A stretch of 64,000 nt of DNA, taken from contig CM037781.1 of the NCBI GenBank assembly GCA_021229015.1, forward strand, positions 63,670,227 through 63,734,226, written 5' to 3'. The notes beneath the pieces are model-generated. The model saw only the letters and a list, made by a program, of their open reading frames with translations, had not been told where the DNA came from and did no database searches. Positions 1 to 11,513 of this stretch are shown in pieces. Both the position numbers and the translations under genes were made by a program. This DNA is from Solen grandis (taxonomy: Eukaryota; Mollusca; Bivalvia; Adapedonta; Solenidae). How positions within the stretch are numbered: position 1 is the first letter of the stretch; every line of letters starts with the position of its first letter.

Positions 1-2723
1 ACATCAATTGTAAGGATCAAGCAGTGACAAAAGGGGTTGATGAACAAGTGGCGCTGATTGTAAAGAATTTGCCAATGAGGAGGCGTGGAATGCCTTCGTC
101 TGTTCCTGTTATCATCAAAAGAATCCATGACGCATTTGTAGAACCAACTGATGAAGCATTTCACAAAGAGGTTTGGGAAAGTAAGTATTGTTTTTTGTTT
201 AACAGATTTCCATGAAAACCCATCCACCACTCCTCCTCATACTACCGCTATTTTTTTATCGGGGAAAAATGTGAATGTTTTAAGTGCAGACATAACATTA
301 TGAAACTAAGGAAATAAGAGGAGATATGGGTCACAATATATGCTGATATTTTAATAAATTGAAAACGTATGATTTTATATTGAACCTACACTCATGAGAT
401 GCTTTCTGATTCTCATTTAAGCTATCACCAAGGAGATCAACTATCTGGACGATATTAATGATTCTGCTCACATGCAGAGTGCTAAATCACATGAAGACAT
501 TGTTGAGGATGCGGAGAACCTGCTGAGGAACAAAATGATTCAGTCACTGGTAAAGAAATCAAACACCCATCCACTCATCCATCTACTTATTTATCTATTC
601 ACCCGCAATGACATGGAGAATGTTGGACTGTGTGGGCGTGTGGGGGTACCAGTTACATATTTAAATAGAAAATGTCACATTGAAATGCTAAAAGTGTCAC
701 TTTCAAATGATAAATGTTACATGAATTTTTGTGTAAAACGCATGCCAAAAGTCACATTGAAAAAAATTCACCGTATCCGTCCGTCCTCTATCTATATACG
801 TCAAAGTCAGAAAAATAATGTAAAATAGTATAAAAAGTTGTAAGATATATATATATTTGTCACATTTTAGGCTCGTGCTGCTGACCAGACCAAAGGTTCC
901 CTGAAGTCAGAACTTCATGACATGGTGACAAATCTTAAAGTTTCTGCGTATGAATGGGGAATATCGTCTGCCTCGTTAGACATTCAGATGGAAATGAAGG
1001 CTGTTTGTAAAGAAACGAGAAAACTGGCCAAAGTACTCGAGAAATACGCATTTGTCAAGTAAGTTTATGGCGAAGTTAAGCGATTGTAAAATCATTGCTC
1101 CACTGTAATTACTATGGGTTGTTTTGTGATGATGATGGTGATGGTGGTGGTGGTATTTATGACCTGATGATTGTGATGATAATGATAATAAAAACATGTT
1201 GAGGGGACATTAATTGTGTTGTAGATGGTAGTAATAATAACTGAGATTTCAAAAGTTTGATTTTAAAACATTGTCGTACGGGTGCAGTTGATGGCCATCT
1301 AGAGCTTCGTTTGTTGTTTGTTTGTTGTTGTTGTTGTTTTCCAGTGGGTGGGGGCAATTTGCAGAAAAACGAATGAAATGTTTTTTTACAACTCTGGAAA
1401 ATGTATTTTTACTACAGTTGGGAAAATAAACGCCGTGAGGATTCATCACGTGCATGTTTCAAGCAACTTTCAACGGAGCCAGCCGAAAGTGTCTATCTGG
1501 CACACGCAGATGACCCTGTAGCAGCCATGACATGCAATAATTTGTTCAGTTTAGAAGGGAAATATCTCGACTTTCGGCTTTTACCTCGTAAACTAAAGCC
1601 ATTAGAATTTGATTTGAACGATTCTACAGCTAACTTAATTTGTGACTGGCCGTTGACGCAGACGCTTGACGGAGTTGAAGGGTCACCTGGATCACCGGAA
1701 GGGCTTGTCCGTTCTCGTGAGCAAGAAACAGTCCCATTTTTAAGTCACTTGATAGGATCAAGTCTTGGTTCAGGTATTTATATTGTACAATGTCAATAAT
1801 AATTTCATCATGTTCAAATTTAAATCAGAACTGTCCTTTTTTCTAGAATTGCCAGACAGATACAGGAAATTTGTATAGGTGTTCAACTGTCGGTGAGACT
1901 AAACGACAGAATTCCAGTCATTTGCCTACATAAATCAGATGCAGTTCTACGTCACTGCCATACCTTGCCGTAGATGGTACACCCAGTCACATTATCCTGA
2001 TATGCTAATCGCCAAGCAGGGGAGCTATACTAGTACTAGTTATAGAGAATTTGGTATGTCGCAGTTGGGGATCGAACACAAAACTTCCCGATTAAGGGGC
2101 GGGTGCTCTAACCAGTCAGCCACTGGGCCAAGTCGATGTGATTTACATCCGAACATCGACAATGAATACTTGATTCACTTTTATAATCATATGAACAATA
2201 CGCACAATAGTGCAATGAATGTGAAAGCACACAAAACCTATTGTCCTTAAATATTCACATATATAAATATATATTTCATATCAAAAACATTAAAAAAAAA
2301 AAGCAAGAATGTACAACATAGAGCTGTTTGTGTGTGTGTGTGGTGTGTTTTAAAACATCTAGAAAATCATTCTAGTATGTTTTGTTGTAAACTGCATTAA
2401 TGATTTAAGAAAACGTGATTTCCTGTGTTCTAGACAGAGGGGCACACAACAAAGGTCAGCGGAGAACCAGCGGAAATCAGAAGCATGGTCCAGGTTTGCA
2501 GAATGTCACTTTTAGCGGGGAAGTCGAGCCTACTCGCAGACGAAATATGGCGTCCTGGCGGCTGAAGTCTGGAATATTACTGTCAGCTGTCGTGGTCCTT
2601 GGAGCGTTGACGACTCTTTTTGGAGATTCTGTTGCTCCCTGGGCTACCGCATTAATTTCGGAATGTATCAAATTCATTTGGTGTCATGTTCGTCTAGTAC
2701 ATTGTTATCCTGCTGTGGTATGA
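1..2723 (+). CDS. Unrecognised multi-exon host gene, 3' part, possible C-terminal membrane anchor
   Basis: Five exons fit together in phase: before 1 to 180, 422-549, 871-1058, 1418-1773 and 2434-2723. Donors are GTAAGT, GTAAAG, GTAAGT and GTATTT, and every acceptor ends in AG; junction phases 1, 0, 2 and 1 all agree, which is strong evidence for a real gene. The reading frame is open from the window edge and ends with TGA at 2721. The protein is hydrophilic, with many charged helical-looking stretches in exons 2 and 3. The last exon has a basic run (PTRRRN) followed by a hydrophobic stretch of about 20 residues around ILLSAVVVLGALTTLF, so the product may be a tail-anchored or single-pass membrane protein. 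I do not recognise a family. The start lies outside the window. A further 3' exon is possible but not needed. The introns hold AT-rich sequence and one SINE. Confidence 0.75.
1925..2140 (-). repeat. tRNA-derived SINE (intron 4 of the first gene)
   Basis: Read on the minus strand, 2070-2135 has a tRNA-like head: a box-A-like TGGCTGACTGGTTAGAGC followed about 30 nt later by a box-B-like TGTTCGATCCCC. The non-tRNA body runs down to about 1925. There is no cloverleaf good enough for a functional tRNA, so this is a retroposed SINE. It lies inside an intron, antisense to the host gene. Confidence 0.6.
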
Positions 2724-2804
2724 TGTAACATTCATCAGGCTTAAGATTGATCATTCTTGATTGTTGTACTCAGTAAACCTTTTTTTGACATTTCTAGTAA
2801 ATGT

Positions 2805-2904
2805 NNNNNNNNNNNNNNNNNNNNNNNNNNNNNNNNNNNNNNNNNNNNNNNNNNNNNNNNNNNNNNNNNNNNNNNNNNNNNNNNNNNNNNNNNNNNNNNN
2901 NNNN
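2805..2904. other. Assembly gap, 100 N
   Basis: Exactly 100 Ns, a conventional size for a gap of unknown length. Sequence on either side may not be truly adjacent. Confidence 0.99.
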
Positions 2905-3044
2905 CCAGTTTTATGAAATATTCAAGTAAATGACTAAGCCGAAATCAATCATTACCTTTAAAACTAACAATATCTGTTAAGAAATTAAATATTTACGTTT
3001 TTTTCAAAAGAGATACAAGAATAATGAAATTCGTCACTAAGTAT

Positions 3045-4938
3045 TTAAAGGAATACGCTCGGCTGAAATGAAAATTTAACCATCAACAAACCTTTTAGTG
3101 TAGATCACTTTGACATGACTTTCATTTTATACACGCTATAATTTTGAAGATTAGCTGTTTAAAGTTTGTGATTTCGATCGGCTATGGCCGCCGCCACTTT
3201 GTTCATGTGTTACCTTTCTGTGACGTCACAAATACCATTGAACCATATCCGATCGATGAGTGCGATTAATAGGGTTGTGATAAAAGCATTAAGGAATACG
3301 CTCGGCTGTACAACTAGGTTTTCAATTAAAAGATATTGATGTAAATAATCCAATTAAATTTCCATTTCATTGAATCAATCGTAATAAGAAAGAAATTGTA
3401 AGTAAGACGTCTATTTAAAAACCAATTTTGCTCCGCGATATTTTTTATTTCTATATCATCTTTGTCATTTTTACGTGAAATGCTTCAACTGCGTTATTGA
3501 AAAAGTTGTGTGGTTGTTAAACTGATTGGATAAGAAATCACTGGCAAGTCTTTGTACAGACTAGGTCATATAAAATCGCACCTCAGGGCCATAAAACACG
3601 GCCATAAAACAAAGCGTGCGACCGATCACCATGTCAAAACAATTGATGTGCACGTTTTACTGAACGGACATGTAAGATAATCATCACCACAAACATCACT
3701 AAATGCATTATATAAATATTGAAAGAAAAGTGTTGAAATCCACGTTTTTATTTATAATATCTATATTATGCATTTTACGAGAAAAGTTTATATTAAATAA
3801 ATATTAAAGTAAAAGTATCGTATCGCAATGAGCTCATGTTATGTGATCTACAGAAAGTAGTTAGACATAATTTACATTATTTTTCTAAATTGCGAGCAAT
3901 TAGGTGTGTTAATCATAATTACAACACGGTGTCCCTTTGATTCGTCTCTATAGTATTTCACAGTTACCGTCCTTGCAATTAGATTTCTACTTACATGATA
4001 CCGCCCCTTTTATATATTTCTATGTTTGATTAAAAAACTGTTTAAAAATTGTTGATAATTGCTGTAATGATTTGCGCAATTAAAATAGCGATGTTTGTGA
4101 GAATGTGCATAAATGATTGCGTGACAAGGGGTATTGACTTTAGTTATGGTTCGATCACTATAGCAGGAAGTTTAATAAAGTTTTTGAGATATTTCTTAAA
4201 ATGGAGTATATGAGCCCGAATATACTGAGGAAGAGCTGCAACTGCTTCAAGACAATGACGTACGGGAGGAGGAATATTTATGTGCTGAGGACTTTTGTCT
4301 GTGTGATAACTGTGTTATGATGCCATCCAATATGGAAAATGTATGTTGCAAATCGAGTGACTCGTTGTTGGAAATTTAGATGAACTTACGTGCATTACGG
4401 ACCATACGGACTTTCACACCTTAGTTCTGAATGATTCTGTTTTAGAAGTTGCATTCATTACCATTCTGGCATACAAAGGTCATAGGACGAGGGCACCAGA
4501 CTCTCTCACTCACGAGTAAGAAAACAATAAAATGATCATAGTTTAATCTTTTAATAATATATTTTCATCATATTCAAATAAAATATACACTTAAAATGTC
4601 CTTTAAGTAATTATAATTACTTTTTGCCTTCCTGTTTCTTTTTGGGGGTAAAATTTCTCCACAACACACGTAATTCCCTTCTATATTTCAATGTATGTAC
4701 GCAACCGGAAGTGTGTCTGTGACGTCACGATTGTTGTAAAAAAAGTCTCGCGAGACCACGAGACGTAAACAATGTCTGCGCCCATGTCTCGGAGTAAATT
4801 GATGTAAATAGACGTCTTTAACTTGCAATTTCTTTCTTATTACGATTGATTCAATGAAATGAGTAATTAAATTGGTTTATTTACATCAATATCTTTCAAT
4901 TAAAACCTAGTTGTTATCAGCCGAGCGTATTCCTTTAA
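3045..4938. mobile_element. TIR DNA transposon flanked by TTAA, carrying a P2X7-like coding fragment
   Basis: The left end TTAAAGGAATACGCTCGGCT (3045) is mirrored by its reverse complement ending in CCTTTAA at 4938. Both ends carry TTAA, and GTAT flanks both sides (3041-3044 and 4939-4942). An additional left-type terminus sits at 3289 (TTAAGGAATACGCTCGG). About 130 bp following it (3289-3420) match, inverted, 4805-4938, so the true TIRs are long and one end is duplicated or nested. TTAA flanks are typical of piggyBac and Kolobok elements. No transposase is visible, so this copy is non-autonomous. A CRE-like TGACGTCA motif occurs near both ends. Confidence 0.7.
4203..4515 (+). pseudogene. P2X7-type C-terminal cysteine-domain fragment inside the TIR element
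   Basis: One open frame encodes an acidic lead-in (TEEELQLLQDNDVREEE), then a cysteine cluster FCLCDNCVMMPS followed by ENVCC. After a 1-nt frame change near 4370 it continues with a CITDHTDF segment and ends PDSLTHE. The spacing CxCxxC...CC...CI.(D/E)H is the signature of the P2X7 intracellular domain, which is widespread in invertebrate genomes as stand-alone or transposon-borne genes. The fragment stops at a plausible splice donor (CACGA followed by GTAAGA at 4516), where family members would continue with an aromatic-rich tail. No upstream ATG is in frame (a stop precedes it). It is most likely a broken cargo exon of the element and is not an ion channel. Domain identity is moderately sure; function is unknown. 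Confidence 0.6.
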
Positions 4939-4956
4939 GTATTACTTAGCGCTAAG

Positions 4957-5173
4957 AACTGTTGGTGGAATTCGATCCAGGAACCTTAACTTTCACCATA
5001 TACCAGGAGAAGATGCGTGGGATGTCGACGAATCCATAAATGAGGAAAAGGACTGGACTGGACTGAACCTTTTAGTGAATAGTGACAGTGGTTTAGGACA
5101 TGTTGGACTTGTAGGACTTATATATTTAAGTGCATACTGTAATGGAACGTATGGTAGCTGGCGGCAACAGTTG
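4957..5173 (+). CDS. Candidate internal exon, unrecognised
   Basis: An open frame of about 72 codons starts just after acceptor-like AGs at 4948 and 4955 and ends at a strong donor (CAACAGTTG followed by GTGAGT, 5174). The predicted peptide is rich in Gly, Leu and Trp with a glycine-leucine run SGLGHVGLVGLIYLSAY. I see a very weak similarity to the GxLGLAY stretch of ADAM-type metalloproteases and would not rely on it. No partner exon is visible: the upstream side is the TIR element and the Gypsy LTR begins 390 bp downstream. It could be an isolated exon of a disrupted host gene or a chance ORF. Confidence 0.35.
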
Positions 5174-5559
5174 GTGAGTGTAAAACCTATTTTATTCGCT
5201 TTAGCCACTTAGTATGCATTTGTGATCATTCCATTTGTTCCTTTTTTTCTTTGCCCTTTTATTATTTGCTGGTTAGGTACAGTCAAATACCCAGAATTTT
5301 CTATTAAAATAGATTTTTAGACTTTTGTATATATATTTATAATTCATTTGGGATACAGTCACATAATAACGTACAAGTAAATTTTTGATTTCGCCCCCGT
5401 AGACCATCATAAATCAGTTTGCATTACGTCAGGTATTTATCCCCTTCCTTTGCAAAATAATTTTACGTGCGTGGATTTTTACTTTTTTTTTTTTTTTACA
5501 GGAAGTTCAGATTTATAGTTTAAGTAAGACTATTTATTTTGTTTTTGTTTGCATACATA

Positions 5560-6500
5560 TGTTATGCTCCTCTTGAGCTGCCACCTTAGATGTCACGCTC
5601 CTCTAGAGCTACCTTAAACGTCACGCTCCTCTAGAGCTACCTTAAACGTCACGCTCCTATAGAGCTACTTTAAACGTCACGTTCTCTTGAGCTACCTTAA
5701 ACGTCACGCTCCTCTAGAGCTGCCTTAAACGTCACGCTCCTCTAGAACTACCTTAAACGTCACATTCCTCTAGAGCTGCCTTAAAAATCATGTTCCGTCA
5801 CGCTCCTATAGAGCTACCTTAAACGTCACGCTTCTCTTGAGCTGCCTTAAACGTCACGCTCCTCTAGAGCTACCTTAAAGGTCATGCTCCTCTAGAGCTA
5901 CCTTAAACGTCACGCTCCTATAGAGCTACCTTAAACGTCACGCTCCTCTAGAGCTACCTTAAACGTCACGCTCCTCTAGAGCTACCTTAAACTTCATGCT
6001 TCTCTTGAGCTACCTTAAACGTCACGCTCCTCTAGAGCTACCTTAAACGTCACGCTCCTCTAGAGCTACCTTTAACGTCACGCTTCTTTTGAGCTACCTT
6101 AAACATCACGCTCCTATAGAGCTACCTTAAACGTCACGCTCCTCTAGAGCTACCTTAAACGTCACGCTTCTCTTGAGCTACCTTAAACGTCACGCTCCTC
6201 TAGAGCTACCTGAAACTTCATGCTTCTCTTGAGCTACCTTTAATGTCACGCTCCTCTAGAGCTACCTTAAACGTCATGCTCCTCTAGAGCTACCTTTAAC
6301 GTCATGCTTCTTTTGAGCTGCCTTAAACATCATGCTCCTCTAGAGCTACCTTAAACGTCACGCTCCTCTCAAGCTACCTTAAGCATCACGCTTCTCTTGA
6401 GCTGCCTTAAACGTCACGCTCCTCTAGAGCTACCTTAAAAATCACGCTCCTCTAGAGCTACCTTAAGCGTCACGCTTCTCTTGAGCTGCCATCTTAAATA
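5560..6500. repeat. 28-bp minisatellite in the LTR, about 33 copies
   Basis: The unit reads approximately CTCCTCTAGAGCTACCTTAA plus ACGTCACG. Two interleaved variants occur: CTCTAGAGCTACC, with a central 8-bp palindrome, and CTCTTGAGCTGCC. The array lies at the extreme 3' end of the LTR in transcription sense. The other LTR carries only about four copies (15485-15590). Confidence 0.95.
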
Positions 6501-6964
6501 TCACATGCACACTTCTCTTGGACTCTCACAAGCTCCTAATGTTGTTTGTGTGAGTGTGTGACTGGCTGTGTATGTGTTGGACTCCAGTAAATGACTAATT
6601 CCAGAATTAGGGATAAACAAATTAAGTGAGACAGTATAAATTAAATGAATTAAAATTTAATGAACTAGTATCTTAAAACTCTATTCATATCCACTTTAAT
6701 TCACAGGCTAGTACAACCTCAAAACTTAAAGTAAACAACAGATGTACTTATATTTAAGCAAAGTCAACTTATTCTAACAATTCACAAATCCTAGAATAAA
6801 GCTTAATGTTTCTCTAAAATAAATGAATAACCCCTAAGTGTGTCTCCTTTTATGCAATTAAATATAAAGATAGAAAGATTGAATGAAAAAAAGAAAATAG
6901 CCAAAAACTCTAACACCTTACAATTTCTAGAAATTTGGAGTCCTGGAATAAAGGGAGTCTGGGG

Positions 6965-7135
6965 TTTATATACCCTAGCAGACTTCCACAGTCCCACAGC
7001 TGTGGAACTGTGGCCCACAGAAAAGTCTGTGGAATCCCACACTTAAACCTGTGGGTTCCACAGTAAAACTTGTGGAACTATTCCACCAAAATTGTAGGGC
7101 TTTCCCACAAAAACTGTGGGAAGTTATTTAAACAA
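6965..7135 (-). promoter_or_regulatory. LTR core promoter: TATA box with upstream CCACAG/CTGTGG palindrome cluster
   Basis: On the minus strand a TATATAAA box (6965-6972) is preceded by about 150 bp packed with CTGTGG/CCACAG motifs in both orientations. These include the palindrome CCACAGCTGTGG, with an E-box CAGCTG at its centre. The same block with almost the same sequence recurs at 16025-16180 in the 5' LTR. Placement fits a U3 enhancer plus core promoter. Which factors bind is not known. Confidence 0.55.
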
Positions 7136-7765
7136 TATATAAATAATTATTTTACTGCTTAAAGTGATTGCATTTAATCCTAAAATGTACAAAATATCAT
7201 TTTACACAAAATAATATAAATAAATACCTCAAAAGGTCTTTTTCCATTTAAGTTGAACATTGTAGAATGTATCAATCTAAAAATAGATTACTTCAGCATC
7301 CCTGGAGTCGCCAATAGCAACCCACACTAAAAATCAAGACAGCTGCCAATGTCAATACACATCAATGTAGATATTTAAACTTTACTAAAGTTTATGTACA
7401 ACAATAAGGAGGATTTAGGATAACACATTTGGCAGAACCCTGAAGAATCATGAACTTTAACAGGAAAAGTAGGACCTGTGCCTATACAAAGATGTATTTG
7501 AATATAATTAATGAAAATACAACTCATGGAAACTTTGGATATATTCATATGGAGTTCTGACATAGAAAACATAGGAAGACAGAAGAACAAATAGAGCTAA
7601 ACACTGGCAAGAATACTAAATGAGGATTTGTTGTTCTGTGTTTTTAATCAGAACAATGATCTAAATCATGTCTTAGTGCCAGTAAAATCATCATTTAACG
7701 AAACTATGAAGTGGCTAGCCAAAAGCACACGGTAAGACAAATTTTGAAAAACCCTGATCATTACA

Positions 7766-7782
7766 TTACCCCCCAGTTTTCT
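7766..7782 (-). other. Polypurine tract of the Gypsy element
   Basis: The minus strand reads AAAACTGGGGGGTAA directly before the TGTAAT start of the 3' LTR, the expected position for the plus-strand priming site of reverse transcription. Confidence 0.7.
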
Positions 7783-8352
7783 ATGGCTAAACTCCTGTTG
7801 CCATAACCTTAATGTAAAACAATTCAAACATAATGTTTTCTTAGACTACTACAAACATCCTTAGCTGAGAAATTAACCATTTCTATGAACAATTACACTT
7901 GATTCCCATTAAATCGGAAATCTTCAAAAACAACAATAGATTTCACACTAATATATGAGATCAATATTTATCTGTGATAACAAATTTTAACATAAAACAA
8001 TTTATCTGATACATGTGTTTCATTAATTTTCATCTCAGCTTCCCTTATAATATGTAAACAAAACTTTACACAATTATTATTTGAATACAAATCTGTAACC
8101 TTTACAAATCTGGAAACTTTGCACAGTCAACAATCTGTCAAGCAATAAATACTTGAAATTACCAATTTAAGTTTTAATTAAGCAAAATATCTCAAGAGAA
8201 CAAACCTTTGTTGAATACTATTCATAATGGTATAGTGTTTGACACTTTCCATAAAATGATTACTATTTAGACCTATATTTAGACCAATAGCCAAAAACAC
8301 ATATTGCAACAACTATCAGTAAAATGGAATCACACAAAAACTATCAAAAAGT

Positions 8353-8396
<44 letters not shown>

Positions 8397-8650
8397 CAAG
8401 TACAAAAGGTTGCTACTACTTCATAAAGAATAATTTGCATCTAGATATTAAGCCATAGTAGTAAATCGTTCTCAACTTGAAAAACTTTGAAGTGAACATA
8501 TTTTTTTTTAATAAATACTTAGATTTTAAAAAATGTCTTACAAATGCAGGAAGATAAAAAACTTACATATTAACCAATACCTATTTCAATGCTTACGACT
8601 TAAATTAATTTTCCCCCACTGTTCCTGTGTTGAACCAGTCCTTAACATTG
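7783..8650. other. Non-coding part of the Gypsy internal region, with (TA)n microsatellite
   Basis: AT-rich, no ORF of note between the extra ORF and the polypurine tract. It holds a TA dinucleotide run at about 8357-8392. Confidence 0.6.
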
Positions 8651-8654
8651 GAAA

Positions 8655-9890
8655 TTACATAGTGTTACTAATTTCTATCTCAAGAAAAAATGTACATAAG
8701 CAAGTTAAGATCTTCTGATTTGCCTGTGATGAACAACAGACTTTAAAGTCTTGTTCTCCTTTTCCTGATCTTTTTTCAGGAGGCAGATCTGGGGCAGTTG
8801 TTGCTGGTGTTCCTCGGTTTGCTCGTCTTTGTTCATCTAGGATTCTTTCCAGAAAACGGCCCACCCTCTCCATATAAGTTCCCATCAGCTCCACGGACTT
8901 GTTGAGACTGCGTATGGCCCTGACATTACTTTCTACCATATGGATAGCGTTACCCACTGCGGAGGACAGTCTCTCCACCAACAGCTCAAATGGCTGTCCA
9001 CTTCTCTGCGGGGTTCGGTGGTCTGGGTACCAGCTTCACTGCACCTCTGTGGTGGGGTCAATGGTTCCACCATGCATAGGTCGCCCAAAAGCTGGCTAGT
9101 AATGTCTTCAACAGAGGGTGCAGGGGTCGAGAGCCCCTCAGCCAAATGTAAGACAGGTGTGCTCAGCCTACTGGCCTGGTCAGGCTTCTTTAGCTCCTGA
9201 GCTGTTGCAACCTCTGGCATGCTTAGAACGGGTGGTACTGTCAGTTGCGGCGTCGGGGTTGGCTCCGTTGGTGAGGCTATCGACAGGGAAAGCTTAGTGG
9301 CTGTATATCGAGGGGCGTCTTCCAGATTGTTCTGTTTTGAAATTGGTGTGTTGGTTGGGATCACGCTACCACCCACTATGCGCTCTACACTTGGAGAGAG
9401 CCACTCCAGAAGGTCTAGGTCAGACCCAAGCAGCCATGGATTGGAGGGGTCATATTCTGTCTGACTGGGATTTGGGTTCTGGCTTAATAGTGCTGCCAGC
9501 ATTCACAAGGGGCTGGGCCATTGCCGGACTTGGGCTGGCAGTTGGGCTTAACTTCACTCTCTTGGCTGGGCCGCAGTCGTTGGTTTCTTGAGGAATTGGG
9601 AGGATGTCAATGCCCTTAGTCACATCTCTTGGGTTGGGATTCCTATGGACATCCGGTCCTAAAGTGGCTGCCATAACTACATGCCTTCGGTATCCCGTTA
9701 CGTGCCTGTCCAGGGCATCTCTACTTGAACAATGGAACATGCACAGGGAACAGTAAAACGGCGCTTGGTCAAGAGCCATGTGATGCTTCTGCACATGACT
9801 AGTGATCCTGTACCTCTCTGCATTATATGCTGCAACATTGTTGCGGCAGTGAAGACATGCAAACATCTTTCTTTTGCCTGCTTTTTCCAT
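8655..9890 (-). pseudogene. Extra Gypsy ORF downstream of integrase: two C2H2-like zinc fingers, Ser/Pro-rich linker, C-terminal helical region
   Basis: The start is the ATG at 9890-9888 (MEKAGKRKMFAC), with a possible splice acceptor TTTTAAG 6 nt upstream on the minus strand. Near residues 10-70 are two zinc-finger-like motifs: C-x2-C-x16-H-x3-H (CLHC...HVQKH) and C-x2-C-x12-H-x6-H (CSLC...HVTGYRRH). Then follow a basic stretch (AKRVKLSP), a long Ser/Thr/Pro-rich linker with an acidic-hydrophobic patch (LGSDLDLLEWL), and a C-terminal helical segment (SSAVGNAIHMVESN...ERVGRFLERILDEQRR) that could oligomerise. The frame shifts near 9470 and near 9000, so the roughly 400-aa product is broken. 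It occupies the position where errantiviruses and retroviruses carry env but has no signal peptide or transmembrane segment. No known function; nucleic-acid binding is an inference. Confidence 0.6.
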
Positions 9891-10220
9891 TGTAGCCTTA
9901 AAATAAAGCAAAGGAATATACAGCAACTGGAATTTTATGGGCTTCAAGCAGAATCCTATAATTATCAAAATAAGCTGGCAATGGATAACTTTGAAGAGAA
10001 GCCATTTTTGAAACAATCAAAACTCGAATCACAGTGGAGTGTTTGTGTGTCTGTGGAAAGAACAACAGGATATCAGCTTCAGACATCATGGTTTATTTTG
10101 ATTTCAGGTTACATATGGCATGATTATAGTGAAGTATAGTAGAAATTTCTTGCTTCGGTAAATCTCAATGCTGCGCTCCACTTTCTGGCTGGCCAACATT
10201 TAGAGCTTGCGCTGCTTTCC

Positions 10221-11513
10221 TCAACCACTTGGGCAGATTAGCTCCTTCATACCCTTTATCATCAGTTTATCATGATGAGCCATCCTAGTGTTTCCCTTAG
10301 CATCAAGTTGTACAATAAATGTGAGGGGAGTCTGTTTTCTTGCTACAAGATATGGTCCATCAAATCGTTTCTCTAGTTTCGGTGTGATCCCTACTGTTCT
10401 TGTTTCGTGGAGAAGCCAAACTGGATCTCCAGCCTTAAAGTTTGTATATAATACTTTGGTATGATATATTTCCTTGCTTCGCTTTACACTACTTTTTAGA
10501 CATTTTCTGGCTACAAGATGGGCTTTATGCATCTTGTTCTGTATCTCTTGCACATACTGGGAGCAAGATGGAGATCCTGTATCTAAAGCAACTGGGAATA
10601 TAAGATCTGCGGGCATTCGGATCTCTCTTCCAAGACACATGAGGTTTGGTGTTAACTTTGTCAGCTCATGGGGTGATGCTCTGTAGGCTCCGGCAAGGCA
10701 GCCAAGATACATGTCCCATTCTTCTTGATCAGTGAGGTATGCCTTGATCATCTTCAACAAACTCCTATTGAAGCGCTCAGTCTGACCATTACATTGAGGG
10801 CGTCTTGGATTTGTCCTGGATTTCTTGATCTGAAATAAGGCACATAACTTTTTAAAGAGTTTGCTTTCAAAAGCTGCCCCCTGGTCACTATGTATGGTTA
10901 ACGGGGCACCCCATCTGGCTATTAATTCATTTGTTAGCCTCATCACGCAGTCTTCTGCTTGCAGGTTTGGTACCGCTAACACTTCTACATACTTAGTGAA
11001 TAGGTCCGTCAGTCCAAAATGTAGTTATTCCCATTTCTCGTTTCCTGTAGGGGACCAAGGTAGTCAATTGCCAGATTATCCCATGGTGCGCCACTCTTCA
11101 CATGGCCCATTGGAGCTCAAGGTTTTTTCTTGGAATCTCTATCAGCAGCACATGTATCACATGACTGAATGTGCAAGCGTACATCTTGCTTAAGATTATA
11201 CCAATAACACATTTGGAGAATTTTATGCTTTGTCTTTTTTGTACCAGGGTGTCCGGCCAAAAGACAATCATGTCCTAATTTCAGGACATGTTCCTGGATG
11301 CTTCTGGGTACTATTACCTGCATTTTGCTTTACAAACTCCCTACAGAGTAAGCCACCTTGTAGTACAAGTGAGTGCCAGAGGATCCAGTAATGCCTCAAT
11401 GCTGGACTCTCTGCTCTCACATCTGCTACATCTGGTTTCTGGCCCCGAATTTTGGCTGCCAGTAGCATGGAAATATCAGGATCATTCTGTTGCTGAGCTA
11501 CCATGTCCACCAC
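10221..11513 (-). pseudogene. Gypsy integrase (frameshifted)
   Basis: Domains in order on the minus strand: an upstream linker (MVDMVAQQQNDPD, 11513); an H2C2 zinc-binding domain (GHDCLLAGHPG...SCDTCAAD, about 11300-11150); the catalytic core with first Asp in AIDYLGPL (about 11055), second Asp in HSDQGAAFES (about 10880) and Glu in NGQTERFNRSLL (about 10785); and a C-terminal GPY-type segment (KRFDGPYLVARK). Frame changes occur near 11300 and near 11015, so no continuous product remains, though all three catalytic acidic positions can be found. The enzyme would insert the cDNA copy into host DNA in the nucleus. The frame ends at 10221. Confidence 0.85.

Larger units (their letters stand above)
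5560..7765 (-). repeat. 3' LTR of the Gypsy element (2206 bp)
   Basis: It matches 15485-16820 along its length, apart from a minisatellite that is about 870 bp longer here. On the minus strand it begins TGTAATGATCAGGG and ends TAACA. A TATA box (TATATAAA on minus, 6965-6972) lies in the middle and is conserved at 16025-16032 in the other LTR. Confidence 0.9.

Noticed and set aside
976..1455. Minus-strand ORFs with His-rich and Gln-rich runs (976-1197, 1249-1455)
   Set aside because: They come from GTGATG and GTTGTT simple repeats within the intron and exon of the plus-strand gene; no family support.
8899..9591. Plus-strand ORFs (8899-9099, 8940-9200, 9219-9464, 9337-9591)
   Set aside because: They are shadows of the minus-strand zinc-finger ORF of the Gypsy element.
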